From contig NZ_BSTR01000044.1 of the NCBI RefSeq assembly GCF_030269645.1, forward strand, positions 1 through 64,000: 64,000 nt of DNA, read 5' to 3'. This DNA comes from Actinokineospora sp. NBRC 105648 (lineage in GTDB: Bacteria > Actinomycetota > Actinomycetes > Mycobacteriales > Pseudonocardiaceae). The notes under the pieces were generated by a model. The model was given only the letters and a program-made list of their open reading frames with translations, searched no databases and had not been told where the DNA came from. Shown in pieces: positions 36,501 through 45,092 of the stretch (its first letter is position 1; each line of letters opens with the position of its first letter). The position numbers and the translations under genes are program-made.

Positions 36501-38393
36501 CTGCCGCCCGTTGTCGGTGACGACGACGCGCAGCATCTCGTGGCGGGCGACGAGCGCCTCGATCGCGGCGCGCAGCCGGTCCGGGTCGACGCCGTGGCCG
36601 TCGAACTCGGTGTAGAGGTGCGCGGCGACGCCGCCGAGGCGGTGGCTGGGGGTCCGGCCGACCCAGTAGGCGTGTTGCAGCACGGCGAGGTCGAAGGTCT
36701 CATCGACCGGACCGGCGGAATCGGCCGAGTCAGCGGGCTCCTCGGTGGGCTCGGCGATGGGCTCGGCGGTGACGTGGGCAGGTGCCTGTTCAGTGGGCGC
36801 GCGCTCGACGAGCAGCTTCGACCACCCGTCCAGCGTCGGGTTCCCGGCCAGCTCGGCGAAGTTCACCTCGATGCCCGCCCGGCGCCAGGTGCCCACCATC
36901 CGCATCAGCGCGATGGACTCCAAGCCGAGCTCGAACAGGTTGGCGTGCGCGTCGATCGCCTCGGGCTCCTCGTCGGTCAGCTCGGCCACGACGTGCCGCA
37001 GCCCCGCCACCGTCGAGACTGGAGCCATCGGAGCCATCGGAGCCACCGGGGCCACCGATGTGGTCTCCGCAGAGACCGCGTTCGCCGGGACCAGGAAGCG
37101 GGAGATGCTGCGCAGCTTCTCGCGCGTCTCCTCCAGTTCGCGGTCCGGAGTGGACAGACCGACGATGCCCGCGCCCGCGCGCAGCCAGGTCCGCCCGTCC
37201 TGGGTGAACACCGTGCGCAACACCAGCGCCGCGTCCAAACCGCCGTCGGCGTCGACAGCCAGCACCGCGCCGCTGTAGAGGCCGCGCGGCTGCTCGTGCC
37301 GGGAGATCAGCTCCAAGCCCTCCGGCTTCGGGATGCCGGAGGCGGTGATCGCGGGGAACAGCGCGGCGAAGGCCTGCCAGGGCCCGTTGCCGTCGGCGAG
37401 CTCGCCGCCCACCCGGGAGGCCAGGTGCTGGACGCTGCCGCGCTCCTTGACCGTCATGAACTCCTGGACGCCCACCGAGCCCGGGCGGCACAGCGCGCGC
37501 AGCTCGTCCTGGGCCAGCCGGACCGAGATCGCGTGCTCGTAGACCTCCTTGGGGTCGCCGAGCAGCTCCACGCGCCCGGCCAGGTCGCCCGCGGCGTCGC
37601 CGACCAGTTTGCGGGTGCCCGCCAACGGCTGGGTGGACACCGTGCCGTCGGCGGCGACCTCCACCACCGTCTCCGGGCTGAACCCGGCGGCCCGGAGACC
37701 GCCGAGGTCGAGCAGGAACGACCGGGCCGGGGTGTTGCCGCGCCTGCCCACCACGTAGGTGGCGACGAGGTCGACCGGCACCGGCACCGGCACGACCCGG
37801 GACAGGATGACCTTCTGCAGCTGGTCGGCCCGGATCTCGGCGACCGCCGCAGCGACGACCTCGCGGTAGTGCGGGTCGTCGCCGTCGGCCAGGTCAAACC
37901 CGACCCTCGGCGCACCCCACGCCTCCGCCGGGGCGCCCAGCGCCCGCTCGAGCCGGTCGAGCTCCCCCTCGTCCGGCCCGAGGAGCTCGGCCCGCCCGCC
38001 CTGGAACCGGACCTCCGCCGACGGCACCACCAGGTGCAGCAGCGGTCCGTCGCCCGCGGCCTCGGCCGCGCCGTGCAGCAGGTGCGCCAACTCGAACGCG
38101 GCCCAGCCGTAGGCCCGCCGCCACGGCACCGGCAGCTCGGCGAGCAGGGTGGCCACCTGGGCCATCGGGTCGGCCGAGAGCGGCGCGGCGCGCACCAGGC
38201 CGCCGTGGGTGACGGTGATCTCGTGCCGGGTCACGCGCAGTTCGGCCACGACGCCGGAGGCGAACGTCCAGCACCCGCCGCGCTCGTAGACGACGAACGG
38301 TCCCTCCGCCCGGCGCGCCAGGCCTGCCGCCGCGGCCAGCGGGTCGGCCACCTCGGCCGGGTGGGTGCGCGTGATCCACTGGTGGACGGTCAT
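33543..38393 (-). CDS. Salicylate synthase fused to NRPS loading module ArCP-Cy-A-PCP
   Basis: A 1616-residue bifunctional protein. Residues 1-455 are a chorismate-utilising salicylate synthase of the MbtI/Irp9/YbtS type (LQKVILSR near 194, [19 protein letters not shown]). It converts chorismate through isochorismate to salicylate. An Ala/Pro/Met linker leads to an aryl carrier protein ([11 protein letters not shown], Ser near 490), a heterocyclisation domain with DMVAADAVS near 701 in place of HHxxxDG, an A domain (core DFDLSVFD near 1201) and a PCP (GGDSVV near 1538). The A code reads D-L-F-N-L-G-L-I-H-K with the [11 protein letters not shown] segment; it resembles MbtB-type Ser/Thr domains more than Cys domains, which usually carry Trp at 331. 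Salicylate synthases are normally separate proteins. ATG overlaps the MbtH stop (ATGA). Confidence 0.93.
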   Translation of the reverse strand: MTVHQWITRTHPAEVADPLAAAAGLARRAEGPFVVYERGGCWTFASGVVAELRVTRHEITVTHGGLVRAAPLSADPMAQVATLLAELPVPWRRAYGWAAFELAHLLHGAAEAAGDGPLLHLVVPSAEVRFQGGRAELLGPDEGELDRLERALGAPAEAWGAPRVGFDLADGDDPHYREVVAAAVAEIRADQLQKVILSRVVPVPVPVDLVATYVVGRRGNTPARSFLLDLGGLRAAGFSPETVVEVAADGTVSTQPLAGTRKLVGDAAGDLAGRVELLGDPKEVYEHAISVRLAQDELRALCRPGSVGVQEFMTVKERGSVQHLASRVGGELADGNGPWQAFAALFPAITASGIPKPEGLELISRHEQPRGLYSGAVLAVDADGGLDAALVLRTVFTQDGRTWLRAGAGIVGLSTPDRELEETREKLRSISRFLVPANAVSAETTSVAPVAPMAPMAPVSTVAGLRHVVAELTDEEPEAIDAHANLFELGLESIALMRMVGTWRRAGIEVNFAELAGNPTLDGWSKLLVERAPTEQAPAHVTAEPIAEPTEEPADSADSAGPVDETFDLAVLQHAYWVGRTPSHRLGGVAAHLYTEFDGHGVDPDRLRAAIEALVARHEMLRVVVTDNGRQRIAATSGWRGLVVHDLRALTEDERSAHLATIREGNSHRLLDIESGEVFATQLTLLPEGRTRLHLDVDMVAADAVSYRIMLADLAESYARPEVVRPAPAYSYRQYRAARPLARRDAARESAQWWRERLPNLPGAPDLPAAVRPSTGVPRVARRATTLSPEQRRALAERARAHGITPAMAVATAFAETIGHWSADPRFLINVPLFDREPVHPDVPALVGDFTSSVLLEIDLSRRASFADRAALVQSRMHADAAHADHTGVEVLRDLTRLRGEQVLAPVVFTSALSLGELFDEGARRCFGDAVWIISQGPQVLLDAQVTELDGGLLVNWDSRDEEFADGVVDAMFTAFAELVHALAADSDAWATPVPDLLPAAQRQRRAAVNATDGPRSGRLLHEGFFARAAETPHAPAVLGGERISYAELADRALRVAATLVERGVRPGDTVGVTLPKGPDQVVAVLGVLAAGAVYVPVGVEQPESRARRIAALAGYRVLIGETDGALTIAEALTASPLSAPVLGDEERLAYVLFTSGSTGEPKGVEVPHRAAMSTIDDLVERFGIGPGDRALALSALDFDLSVFDLFAPLSVGGAVVTVAHDRRDATSWAELVAEHGVTVLNCVPALLDLLLVSGVALGDSLRLVLLGGDWVGVDLPPRLAAVVPGCRFVALGGTTETAIHSTVREVAGPVPDHWHAVPYGTPLRGVRCRVVDAVGRDCPDWVPGELWIGGAGVARGYRGDPERTADRFVTHEGLRWYRTGDVARYQDDGTIEFLGRRDDQVKIRGYRVELGEVEAALLADPAVREAVAAVVGGPRPSLVAGIVPAHDGPDLAALARRLRGVVPAHMVPDRIALLDAIPLSTNGKVDRKAVSALVSDPARDDSAGPETPLEKVVDLAWRQVLGLPRVGRDEELFAVGGDSVVATAIVSRLRELLDTRAVSVRALFAAPTVAGFAAELVRAQERPGRLEAVAELVWEIESMSDAEVLAAAGGTGEQA

Positions 38394-38608
38394 CCGCGGC
38401 GCTCCACCGCGGCGACCAGGCTCGCGGGCCGCAGGTCGGTCCAGTGGTGCTCGATGTAGTCCACACAGGACTGCCGGCTCGCGTTGCCGTGCGCGACCGC
38501 CCAGCCCGCGGGCACCTCCGCGAACGCGGGCCACAGCGAGTACTGGCCCTCGGTGTTGACCAGGGCGTGGAACTCGCCGTTCTCGTCGTCGAAGGGGTTG
38601 CCGGACAT
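38390..38608 (-). CDS. mbtH: MbtH-like protein
   Basis: A 72-residue NRPS chaperone that binds adenylation domains and supports their folding and activity. The family signature is complete: [24 protein letters not shown], then VPAGW, then [15 protein letters not shown], with the conserved tryptophans. It is the first full-length gene of the siderophore operon. GGAGG precedes its ATG, and its stop overlaps the next ATG, so its translation is coupled to the loading protein. Confidence 0.97.
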   Translation of the reverse strand: MSGNPFDDENGEFHALVNTEGQYSLWPAFAEVPAGWAVAHGNASRQSCVDYIEHHWTDLRPASLVAAVERRG

Positions 38609-38698
38609 CTGCGAGAACCTCCAGGGGACCAGGTGGGCATGCTCGATCGACCGGCCACCACGGGCGACCGGTCGACGGACGGGAGAACTCGGGGTCGG

Positions 38699-38770
38699 CT
38701 ACTCGGCGGGCGCGCGCGTGGGCACGCCGCGGGAGGGATCACCGAACGTCGACATGCGACCGCGCACCAT
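38699..38770 (-). CDS. Possible 23-residue leader peptide
   Basis: A short frame opens 14 bases downstream (in transcription direction) of the iron box. Its ATG has GGGAG at good spacing. It encodes MVRGRMSTFGDPSRGVPTR and four more residues to a TAG stop. It lies in the long leader of the operon, 90 bases before mbtH. I do not recognise the peptide. It could be a translated regulatory leader or chance. Confidence 0.3.
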   Translation of the reverse strand: MVRGRMSTFGDPSRGVPTRAPAE

Positions 38771-38784
38771 GACCACTCCCGAGC

Positions 38785-38803
38785 TTAGGTAAGGCTAAAC
38801 TTG
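38785..38803 (-). promoter_or_regulatory. Iron box (DmdR/IdeR operator)
   Basis: On the plus strand TTAGGTAAGGCTAAACTTG matches 15 of 19 positions of the DmdR/IdeR consensus TTAGGTTAGGCTAACCTAA. It lies just downstream of the -10 of the siderophore promoter, over the expected start site. An iron-loaded repressor here would block transcription when iron is plentiful. Confidence 0.88.
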
Positions 38804-38824
38804 CTTCTACTAGAATGTAGAAGC
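38803..38824. promoter_or_regulatory. Perfect palindrome over the -10 of the siderophore promoter
   Basis: GCTTCTAC, six bases TAGAAT, then GTAGAAGC. The two 8-base arms match perfectly. It abuts the iron box and contains the predicted -10 (38814-38819), so a bound factor would also repress. A BlaI-like repressor gene is about 1.1 kb away, but BlaI operators usually have CTAC and GTAG separated by four bases, not six; the owner is unknown. Confidence 0.6.
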
Positions 38825-38841
38825 AGGTCACGCCGTGTCAA
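38814..38841 (-). promoter_or_regulatory. Siderophore operon core promoter
   Basis: On the minus strand a perfect TTGACA -35 (38836-38841) is followed after 16 bases by TACATT (38814-38819). The start site would fall near 38807, at the edge of the iron box. This single promoter appears to serve the eight-gene operon down to 6503. Confidence 0.65.
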
Positions 38842-38885
38842 GGGTGCGAGACCCTGCGCACGGTGAAGTCCTCGCGCCGCGACGG

Positions 38886-38908
38886 AAAAGCGCGCCTTCT
38901 CAGCGCGC
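38886..38908 (-). terminator. Intrinsic terminator of the M56 gene
   Basis: On the minus strand GCGCGC, seven bases, GCGCGC, then TTTT. The hairpin overlaps the stop codon of the M56 gene and would insulate the siderophore promoter from read-through. Confidence 0.6.
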
Positions 38909-39823
38909 CGACGCCAGCGACAGCAGCTCGTGGAGGTCGTAGACGCACTCGCCGGTCCACACCACGGTGCCCACGGCCAGCGCGACCGGGATCAGGCCCG
39001 GCCAGCGCAGACCGCCGATCGGTGCCATCAGCGCCGAGACCCGCCGCGGGACGGCCCCCGGCGCGGACCCCAGCGCGGCGGGCAGGCCGCGCCCCAGGGC
39101 GCCGCGGCCGGACCGCGTGGCGGCCAACGCCGCGACGCCGATGGCGCGGGCGACGCGGCGGCGGTCGCCCAGTTCGCGCGCGGCCGCCTCGTCGGCGGCG
39201 CGTTCGACCAGGAAGGCGACCTTGCGCGCGACCGGCCACAGCACGGGGTGGGCGGTGGCGGCGTGCCTGCTCAGCCAGACCAGGCGGTGGTGCTCACCCG
39301 CCAGGTGGGCGCGCTCGTGGGCGATCACCGTCGCGCGCTGGTCCGCGTCGAGGACGTCGAGCATCCCGGTGGTGACGACCACCCGCCCGGGGCGGCCCGG
39401 CAGCGCGAACGCCTCGATCCGCTCGTCGTCGACCGTCACGACATCGCCGTCGGGTTCGAGCCAGTCGACCTCGGCGCGGGCCGCGCGCACCAGGCGGCGC
39501 CGCCGGGTCCACCGCACGGCCACGACCAGCACGGCGGCGCACGCCCACACCGCCGACACCCAGGACACCCACGGTACGTGTGCGGTGTCGGCGACGACCA
39601 CCGCCGCCGACCAGTCCCCCAGCGCCGCGACCGCGGGCAGCTCGGCCAGCGCCTTGAGCCCGAAGACGACCAGGTTCACCGTGCTCGCGCAGGCCGCGAC
39701 CACCGCCGACCAGGCGAACACCCGGGCCGCGAGATCCGGCCGCAGCCGGTCGGCGAACAGCCAGGCGCCGAGCAGCACCAGGACCGGGGTCGCCAGGACG
39801 GACCAGGCGAAGTGGTCGAACAC
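38900..39823 (-). CDS. M56-family membrane metallopeptidase (BlaR1/MecR1-like)
   Basis: A 307-residue integral membrane zinc peptidase. Hydrophobic helices occur at about 5-25, 33-57 and 84-103. The zinc motif HERAH (His169, Glu170, His173) follows, with Glu207 in VERAADE as the probable third ligand, and a last helix near 275-295. There is no penicillin-binding sensor domain, as is usual in the short actinobacterial members. It is transcribed away from a BlaI-like repressor 79 bp away, the standard arrangement in which the peptidase and repressor form a signalling pair. GTG start with GGGAGG five bases upstream. The signal it senses is unknown. Confidence 0.87.
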   Translation of the reverse strand: MFDHFAWSVLATPVLVLLGAWLFADRLRPDLAARVFAWSAVVAACASTVNLVVFGLKALAELPAVAALGDWSAAVVVADTAHVPWVSWVSAVWACAAVLVVAVRWTRRRRLVRAARAEVDWLEPDGDVVTVDDERIEAFALPGRPGRVVVTTGMLDVLDADQRATVIAHERAHLAGEHHRLVWLSRHAATAHPVLWPVARKVAFLVERAADEAAARELGDRRRVARAIGVAALAATRSGRGALGRGLPAALGSAPGAVPRRVSALMAPIGGLRWPGLIPVALAVGTVVWTGECVYDLHELLSLASAR

Positions 39824-39902
39824 GCGAACCTCCCGTGTGGATGATCAAGTGTGCCACGCCACCCCCGCACCACCTCCCACCAGCGGAGGTACGATCCGGC
39901 CC

Positions 39903-40289
39903 GTGCCCAACGCGCCCGCCGGACCGCCCTCCCGACGCCTCCCCGGCGCCTTGGCGGCCGAGGTCCTCCGGGTGCTCGGCGAGGCCGCCACGGCGCTGAC
40001 CCCGGCCGAGGTGCGCGACCGGCTCGACCCCAGCGGCACGCTCTCCTACAGCACCGTCGTGACCACCCTGACCCGCCTGCACGACAAGCACCTGGCCACC
40101 CGCGTCCGCGACGGCCGCGCCTACCGCTACTCCGCCACCGCCGACCCGTCCGCCCTCACCGCGTGGCGGATGGGCAAGCTGCTGGAGAGCGAGCCGGACC
40201 GCGCCTCGGTGCTGACCAGGTTCGTCAGCGCCCTGGCCGAGGACGACGAACAACTCCTCCGCGGACTCCTGGACAAACTCGACGACTGA
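39903..40289 (+). CDS. BlaI/MecI-family transcriptional repressor
   Basis: A 128-residue winged-helix repressor. LAAEVLRVLGEAATALTPAEVRDRL, then YSTVVTTLTRLHDKHLATR and DGRAYRYSA, give the BlaI winged helix; the C-terminal half is the dimerisation region with LTRFVSALAEDDEQLLRGLL. The start is a GTG with GGAGG about a dozen bases upstream. It is divergent from the M56 peptidase, so the two probably share the 79-bp promoter and regulate themselves. I see no clear BlaI operator in that short region. Confidence 0.87.
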   Translation: MPNAPAGPPSRRLPGALAAEVLRVLGEAATALTPAEVRDRLDPSGTLSYSTVVTTLTRLHDKHLATRVRDGRAYRYSATADPSALTAWRMGKLLESEPDRASVLTRFVSALAEDDEQLLRGLLDKLDD

Positions 40290-40527
40290 CCGACCCGCCC
40301 CCGACCCGCACGCCCTGACCTGGTGCCGAGTCCGGCCCAGTCGCGGAGACGGTGCGGTGGCCCCGCAGGCACCGCAGGCGTGGCCAAGACCGGCCTGGTG
40401 CTCAAGAGCCGGGCTTGGGAGGGGCGGACCCGCGGGCGTGAGGCCCACCCGGGCCCCCGAGCTCCTGCCGAACGCCCGGCATGGCCTCGGCGGGCCGACC
40501 CGCCCCCAACTCGGCTTCCGGTGATCG
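40290..40527. other. Convergent intergenic region
   Basis: 238 bases between the BlaI-like gene and the DNA glycosylase. GC-rich; I see no clear hairpin, repeat or gene. Confidence 0.4.
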
Positions 40528-41490
40528 TCACCCGCCGACGCGGAGGTAGTGGCCCCAGTAGCCCTGCCAGGGGCCGTAGTGGCTGGCGAGCCTGGTGAAC
40601 TCCGCCTCGTCGACCGGGTGGCCGTAGACCTTGCTCGCGGCCCGCAGGCCCTCGCGGTCCGGGGCCATGCGCTCCATCCGGCCCAGCCCCCGGATCAGGA
40701 TGAACGTGGCCGACCACGGCCCGACGCCCGGCAGCGCCTGGAGCGCCGCCTGGACCTCGTCGTAGTCGCCGGTGCGCAGGAACGCCTCGTCGAGGTCGGC
40801 CCACCGGGGCAGCCCCCGGTACAGGTATCCGGCTTTCCGCTCGTTGCCGATGAGTCCGAAGAGGACGTCCTGGTCGAGTGACAGCAACTGTTCCAGGTCA
40901 GGAAACGCCGCGAAGGCCGTGCCCGCCACCGTGATCTTGTTGTCGAAGTGCGACACCAGCGCCTGCTTCATCCCACGAGCCACCGGCAGCGGCACGCGTT
41001 GGCACAGCAGGGCCCAGCAGAACAGCTCCAACGGGGATGGGAACTTCACCTGGTGATAGCCGCGCAACCGCCGGGCGATACCCGCGAACGGCGCGTCGTG
41101 CTCGGCCAACGCGTAGAACTCGCCCAGGTCGTCGGCCAGTCCCAGCTGGAAGCTGACCCGGTCGGCGACCACGGCGACGGTCTTGTCGGTGATCTCGCCC
41201 GCGGACTCCAGCTCGCAGGCCAACCCACCGTCCGAGGCGGACAGTCGGGCGCCGACCACCACCCCGTTCGCCCGTACAGCCTGGACCAGGACGTCGTCGC
41301 TCGCGCCCTGCTCCCCCACCATGGCAGGGAAACCCCGGATGAACCGCAGGCTCGCGCCGAAGTCGAACGGCGCGACCGCGGGCAACACGGTACGGGCGTG
41401 CCCAGCCGACCCGTCCACAGTGTTCCGGTCCACATTGTCCTGACCCACAGTGTCCTGATCCACACGGCCCTCCTCGGCTGTCGAGCTCAC
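40528..41490 (-). CDS. AlkA-like DNA-3-methyladenine glycosylase (HhH-GPD)
   Basis: A 320-residue base-excision repair enzyme. An N-terminal AlkA-type beta domain (FDFGASLRFIRGFPA) is followed by a helical HhH-GPD domain. There LPGVGPWSATFILIRGLGRM forms the DNA-binding helix-hairpin-helix, and the Asp in APDREGLR is in the usual catalytic position. The first 35 residues are a low-complexity Asp/Val/Thr stretch encoded by repeated ACTGTGGA/AATGTGGA units. The real start may lie further in, though GGAAGG precedes this GTG. It follows the ABC/monooxygenase operon on the same strand with a 58-base gap, so read-through is possible, but the function looks unrelated. Confidence 0.82.
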   Translation of the reverse strand: MSSTAEEGRVDQDTVGQDNVDRNTVDGSAGHARTVLPAVAPFDFGASLRFIRGFPAMVGEQGASDDVLVQAVRANGVVVGARLSASDGGLACELESAGEITDKTVAVVADRVSFQLGLADDLGEFYALAEHDAPFAGIARRLRGYHQVKFPSPLELFCWALLCQRVPLPVARGMKQALVSHFDNKITVAGTAFAAFPDLEQLLSLDQDVLFGLIGNERKAGYLYRGLPRWADLDEAFLRTGDYDEVQAALQALPGVGPWSATFILIRGLGRMERMAPDREGLRAASKVYGHPVDEAEFTRLASHYGPWQGYWGHYLRVGG

Positions 41491-41548
41491 GCACCTTCCG
41501 AGGATGCCTCACCCCACCGACATTCTCGTCGACCCGGACGGGTGGAGG

Positions 41549-42610
41549 TCAGCGGTGCCAGCCCAGGGCTGGGGCGACTGTCTCGACGAGGTCGGTGAGG
41601 AGTCGGACGTTGGCGGGCAGCGCGAACGCGGGCGGGAGGAAGAGGACGACCTCGTCGGCGGCGGCCAGACCGGGATCGGCCAAGACCGCCTCGGTGACCT
41701 CGTCCGGCGTGCCGTGGAAGACCGGGCTGATGCGGACGCCCGCTGGCAGGTCCGCGGTCACGACCGGGGTCAACGCGCCCTTGGGCCGCGAAGAGGCCAT
41801 GCCCTCGGTGCGCCGTTGCAGGTCGTAGGCGGCGTAGGTGTCCCGCAGCGCGGCGGTCGTGCCGGGCAGGATGGAGGCTGCCACGGCGACCGGGGGCGGC
41901 TCGGTCTGGTGCTTGTCGCGCCACGTGGTGCGGTAGGCCTCGATGATCCGGGCCTGGTACTGCCCGAAGGTCTCGCCCTCGGCCAGGTCGTGCAGCACGG
42001 TCCCGGTCATCAGCCCGATGCCGAGTTCGGCGGCCCGGACCGCCGAGCCCAGGCTGGCCGCGCCCTGGCGGATACGGGCCCGCAGGCCGGGGTTGTGCGG
42101 GGTGACCTTGAGCTCGGTCCCCACCGGCGCGCCCTGGCCCGGCCCGTCGACGATGTGCAGGGTCTCCCCGCCGACCGCAGCCAGGAACCGCTGCTGCCTG
42201 CGCTCGGCCTCGGCGCGGGTGTCGGTGTCGACCGCGCCGAAGATCGCGTCCCAGGTGGCGTTGGCGCCGGTGGCCACGGTCAGCTCCAGGCGACCGCCGA
42301 CCAGGAGGTCGGTGGTGCCCGCGGCCTCGGCCAGCAGGATCGGGTCCTGGTAGCGCATGGGCAGGACGGCGGTCCCGAGCGAGACGCGGTGCGTGTGCTG
42401 CCCCACGGCGGCGAGGAACGGCAGCGGCGAGGACAGGTAGTGGTCGAAGTGCCGCTGGTAGACCCAGCCGGACTGGTAGCCCAGCGCCTCGGCGGCCTCG
42501 AACAGCTCGATACCGTCGCGCAGACCCCGCGCCGGACCCGCGTCGTCGCTGAACGACACCCGGGTGTTGAAGCCGAGCCGCTGCTTGGGGCGGAAGGGGA
42601 CGGTGGTCAC
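41549..42610 (-). CDS. LLM-class flavin-dependent monooxygenase (1)
   Basis: A 353-residue luciferase-like FMNH2-dependent monooxygenase with a (beta/alpha)8 barrel. Family features: LGFNTRVSF at the first strand, LFEAAEALGYQSGW, TAVLPMRYQDPILLAEAAGTTD, LVGGRLELTVATG, and a late YDLQRRTEG loop. It is the last gene of the ABC-importer operon; its GTG overlaps the ATPase stop in GTGA. It is paralogous to the LLM at 59187-60200. It probably oxidises the imported compound, using reduced flavin from the reductase at 53883-54428 (inference). The GTGA start is preferred to a longer frame to 43096 whose extra part is the ATPase gene in another frame. Confidence 0.85.
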   Translation of the reverse strand: MTTVPFRPKQRLGFNTRVSFSDDAGPARGLRDGIELFEAAEALGYQSGWVYQRHFDHYLSSPLPFLAAVGQHTHRVSLGTAVLPMRYQDPILLAEAAGTTDLLVGGRLELTVATGANATWDAIFGAVDTDTRAEAERRQQRFLAAVGGETLHIVDGPGQGAPVGTELKVTPHNPGLRARIRQGAASLGSAVRAAELGIGLMTGTVLHDLAEGETFGQYQARIIEAYRTTWRDKHQTEPPPVAVAASILPGTTAALRDTYAAYDLQRRTEGMASSRPKGALTPVVTADLPAGVRISPVFHGTPDEVTEAVLADPGLAAADEVVLFLPPAFALPANVRLLTDLVETVAPALGWHR

Positions 42611-44265
42611 GACGCTCCATTCGCGACGGTCGGGCGCGGCGCCGGGATCGACTCGACGAGCGCCCGGGTGTAGGGCTGCCGGGGGTTGTCGAAGACCGTC
42701 GCGACCGGGCCGCCCTCGACGACGCGACCCCGGTGCACGACCGAGACGGTGTGCGCGAGCTGGCGCACCAGCGCCAGGTCGTGCGAGACGAACACGTAGG
42801 TCAGGCCGAGCTCGGCCTGCAGCGACAGCAGCACCTCGACGATGCCCGCCTGGACGCTGACGTCGAGCGCCGAGGTCGGCTCGTCGAGCACGATCACGTC
42901 CGGTCGCAGCACCAGCGACCGGGCGAGGGCGACCCGTTGCCGCTGACCACCGGAGAGAGCCGCGGGCCTGCGGGAGAGTAGGTGCGCACCCAGCCCGACG
43001 GAGTCGAGCGCCGCGCGCACCCGCTCGGCCCGCTCCTGCCGGGTCCCGACGCCGAAGCGGTCGAGCGACTCCCCGACCAGGCGCTTGACTGTCCACTTCG
43101 GATCGAGCGAGGTGAACGGGTTCTGGTAGACCAGTTGCAGGTGCCTGCGGATCGAGCGCAGGGACGCGTGCGACCGGCCGGTCACCTCCTCGCCCGCCAC
43201 CTTGATGCTGCCGCTGTCGGGCTCCTCCAGCCCGAGCAGCAGCCGGATGGTGGTCGTCTTGCCCGAGCCGGACTCCCCCACCAGCGCGTGGGTGGTGCCC
43301 GGCTCGACGACGAACGACACGTCGTCCACGGCGGTCAACGCGCGGCCCTCGACGGTGAACGTCTTGGTCACCCCGCTGACCTCGATCTTGGGCGGGCCGC
43401 TCTCCCGGACCCGGTCGCGCAGGTGCCGGTAGCGGTCGGGGTTGAGCGCGGGCACGTCGCCGTGCAGCTTGCGGGCGTACTCCGAGGTGGGCGCGGAGAA
43501 CACCACCGCGGTGGCACCCGCCTCCTGCACGACACCGTCCTTGAGGACCACCAGGGAGTCGGCCCGCTCAGCGGCGATCGCCAGGTCGTGGGTGATCAGC
43601 AGCAGGCTGATGTCCAGGTCCTGGCGCAGCCGCGACAGCAGGTCGAGGATGCGCTTCTGGATGGTGACGTCCAGCGCCGAGGTCGGCTCGTCGGCGACGA
43701 TCAGCGCGGGCCGCGGCAGCACGGTGAGTCCGATGAGGACGCGCTGGAGCATGCCCCCGGACAGCTGGTGCGGGTAGGAGTCGTGGACCCGGCGCGGGTC
43801 GTCCAGCCCCACCTGGGCGAACGTCTCCAGGATCAGGTCCTTGCGCTCGGCCGGGTTCAGCTCGCCGAGCAGGGCGGCGGCCTCCCTCGCCTGGGCGCCG
43901 ATCGTGCGGACCGGGTTGAGCGAGTTGCCGGGGTCCTGCGGTACGAACCCGATCCGCCTGCCGCGCAGCGGGCGGAACCGCCGCTCGGACAACGAGAGGA
44001 CGTCGTGGCCGTCGAACTCCACCCGACCGGTCGCCCGGCCCAGGCCGCGCGGCAGCAGGCGCAGCACCGCGCGGGCGATGGTCGACTTGCCGGAGCCGGA
44101 CTCGCCGATGAGCGCCAGGCTCTCGCCCCGCCGCAGCCCGAAGCCCACGTCGGTGACCACCTGGTTGTCGCCGTAGGCGACGGAGAGGCCCTCGACCCGC
44201 AGCAGGTCGGGGGTCGCCGCGGGGGTCTCGACCCGGTCGAGGGTCAGTCGGTCTTGCGGAGCCAT
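42607..44265 (-). CDS. Fused double ATPase of a peptide/nickel-type ABC importer
   Basis: A 552-residue protein carrying two complete ABC ATPase domains (DppD plus DppF type) in one chain. Domain 1: Walker A GESGSGKS at about 54-61, signature LSGGMLQR, Walker B LIVADEPTSALD. Domain 2 from about residue 300: GESGSGKTTTIRLLLG, LSGGQRQR, VIVLDEPTSALD, with the oligopeptide-transporter C-terminal tail (TRALVESIPAPRP). The ATG at 44263-44265 lies inside the permease gene, giving a 22-base overlap; upstream sequence in this frame is not ATPase. It would power import by the two permeases encoded upstream. Confidence 0.92.
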   Translation of the reverse strand: MAPQDRLTLDRVETPAATPDLLRVEGLSVAYGDNQVVTDVGFGLRRGESLALIGESGSGKSTIARAVLRLLPRGLGRATGRVEFDGHDVLSLSERRFRPLRGRRIGFVPQDPGNSLNPVRTIGAQAREAAALLGELNPAERKDLILETFAQVGLDDPRRVHDSYPHQLSGGMLQRVLIGLTVLPRPALIVADEPTSALDVTIQKRILDLLSRLRQDLDISLLLITHDLAIAAERADSLVVLKDGVVQEAGATAVVFSAPTSEYARKLHGDVPALNPDRYRHLRDRVRESGPPKIEVSGVTKTFTVEGRALTAVDDVSFVVEPGTTHALVGESGSGKTTTIRLLLGLEEPDSGSIKVAGEEVTGRSHASLRSIRRHLQLVYQNPFTSLDPKWTVKRLVGESLDRFGVGTRQERAERVRAALDSVGLGAHLLSRRPAALSGGQRQRVALARSLVLRPDVIVLDEPTSALDVSVQAGIVEVLLSLQAELGLTYVFVSHDLALVRQLAHTVSVVHRGRVVEGGPVATVFDNPRQPYTRALVESIPAPRPTVANGAS

Positions 44266-45092
44266 CGGCTGATCCTGTTCACGGAGAGGACGGTGGCGAT
44301 CATGACGAGGGCGGGGGCGTAGATCAGCCACGGCGCCAGCGGGTAGTCCTTGCCCACCGAGATGAGCAGGCCCCAGTCCGAGGCGGGCGGCGGGTCGCCG
44401 TAGCCGAGGAACGCCAGGCTGGCGATGATCAGGATCGAGTACCCGAACTGGAGCACCGCGAGGGTGAGCACCGAGCGGGAGGCGTTGGGGAGCACGTGGC
44501 GGGTGAGGATGTGCCACCGCGACCCACCCTGCAGGTAGGCGGCCTCGACGAAGACGGCCCGGCCGGTCTTGAGCACCTCCGACCGCATCACCCTGGCGAA
44601 GATGCCCACCGCCGAGACACCGGTGGCGATGGCGGCGTTGGTGGTCTCGAAGCCCAGCGAGCTGACCACGATGACGGCGAGCAGGAACTCCGGGATCGCC
44701 AGGAACACGTCGACCAGCCGGGCGAGCACGGTGTCGGTCCAGCCGCCGACGAACCCGGCGACCAGCCCGATCAGGCCGCCGACCAAGACCGCGATGGCCA
44801 CCGCGATCAGCGCGCTGCTCACCGAGGACGCGCTGCCGTGCACGACCCGCGCGAACAGGTCGCGGCCCAGGTGGTCGGTGCCGAACCAGTGCGCGCCGCT
44901 CGGCCCGAGGAACTTGTCCGCGGGCACGCCGACGGCCGGGTCGTGGCTGGTGAACAGGCCGGGCACGACCGACCAGAGCAGCACGAACGCCACCAGCGCG
45001 AACGAGATGACGACCGCGGGTGGGACCCGGCGGACCGCCGAACGCCGGAGCGCGGTCGTGGAGACGACAGGGGCGGGGGCGGGGGCGGTCAC
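44244..45092 (-). CDS. ABC importer permease, DppC-like
   Basis: A 282-residue membrane permease. One N-terminal helix (VISFALVAFVLLWSVV) precedes the DppC motif HWFGTDHLGRDLFARVVHG. Five further helices follow, with an EAAYLQGGSRWHILTRHVLPN segment that is the EAA loop contacting the ATPase. The GTG start overlaps the stop of the DppB-like gene in GTGA. It forms a heterodimeric channel with that protein. Confidence 0.9.
   Translation of the reverse strand: MTAPAPAPVVSTTALRRSAVRRVPPAVVISFALVAFVLLWSVVPGLFTSHDPAVGVPADKFLGPSGAHWFGTDHLGRDLFARVVHGSASSVSSALIAVAIAVLVGGLIGLVAGFVGGWTDTVLARLVDVFLAIPEFLLAVIVVSSLGFETTNAAIATGVSAVGIFARVMRSEVLKTGRAVFVEAAYLQGGSRWHILTRHVLPNASRSVLTLAVLQFGYSILIIASLAFLGYGDPPPASDWGLLISVGKDYPLAPWLIYAPALVMIATVLSVNRISRWLRKTD

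Noticed and set aside
33543-38393. Cysteine (thiazoline) as the heterocyclised residue
   Set aside because: Not excluded, but Cys-type Cy-linked A domains usually carry Trp at 331 and Ser at 301; His331, Gly301 and the [11 protein letters not shown] segment look more like MbtB-type Ser/Thr domains.
38803-38824. Assignment of the palindrome to the adjacent BlaI-like repressor
   Set aside because: Half-site spacing is six rather than four, and the BlaI/M56 divergent promoter itself shows no matching site.
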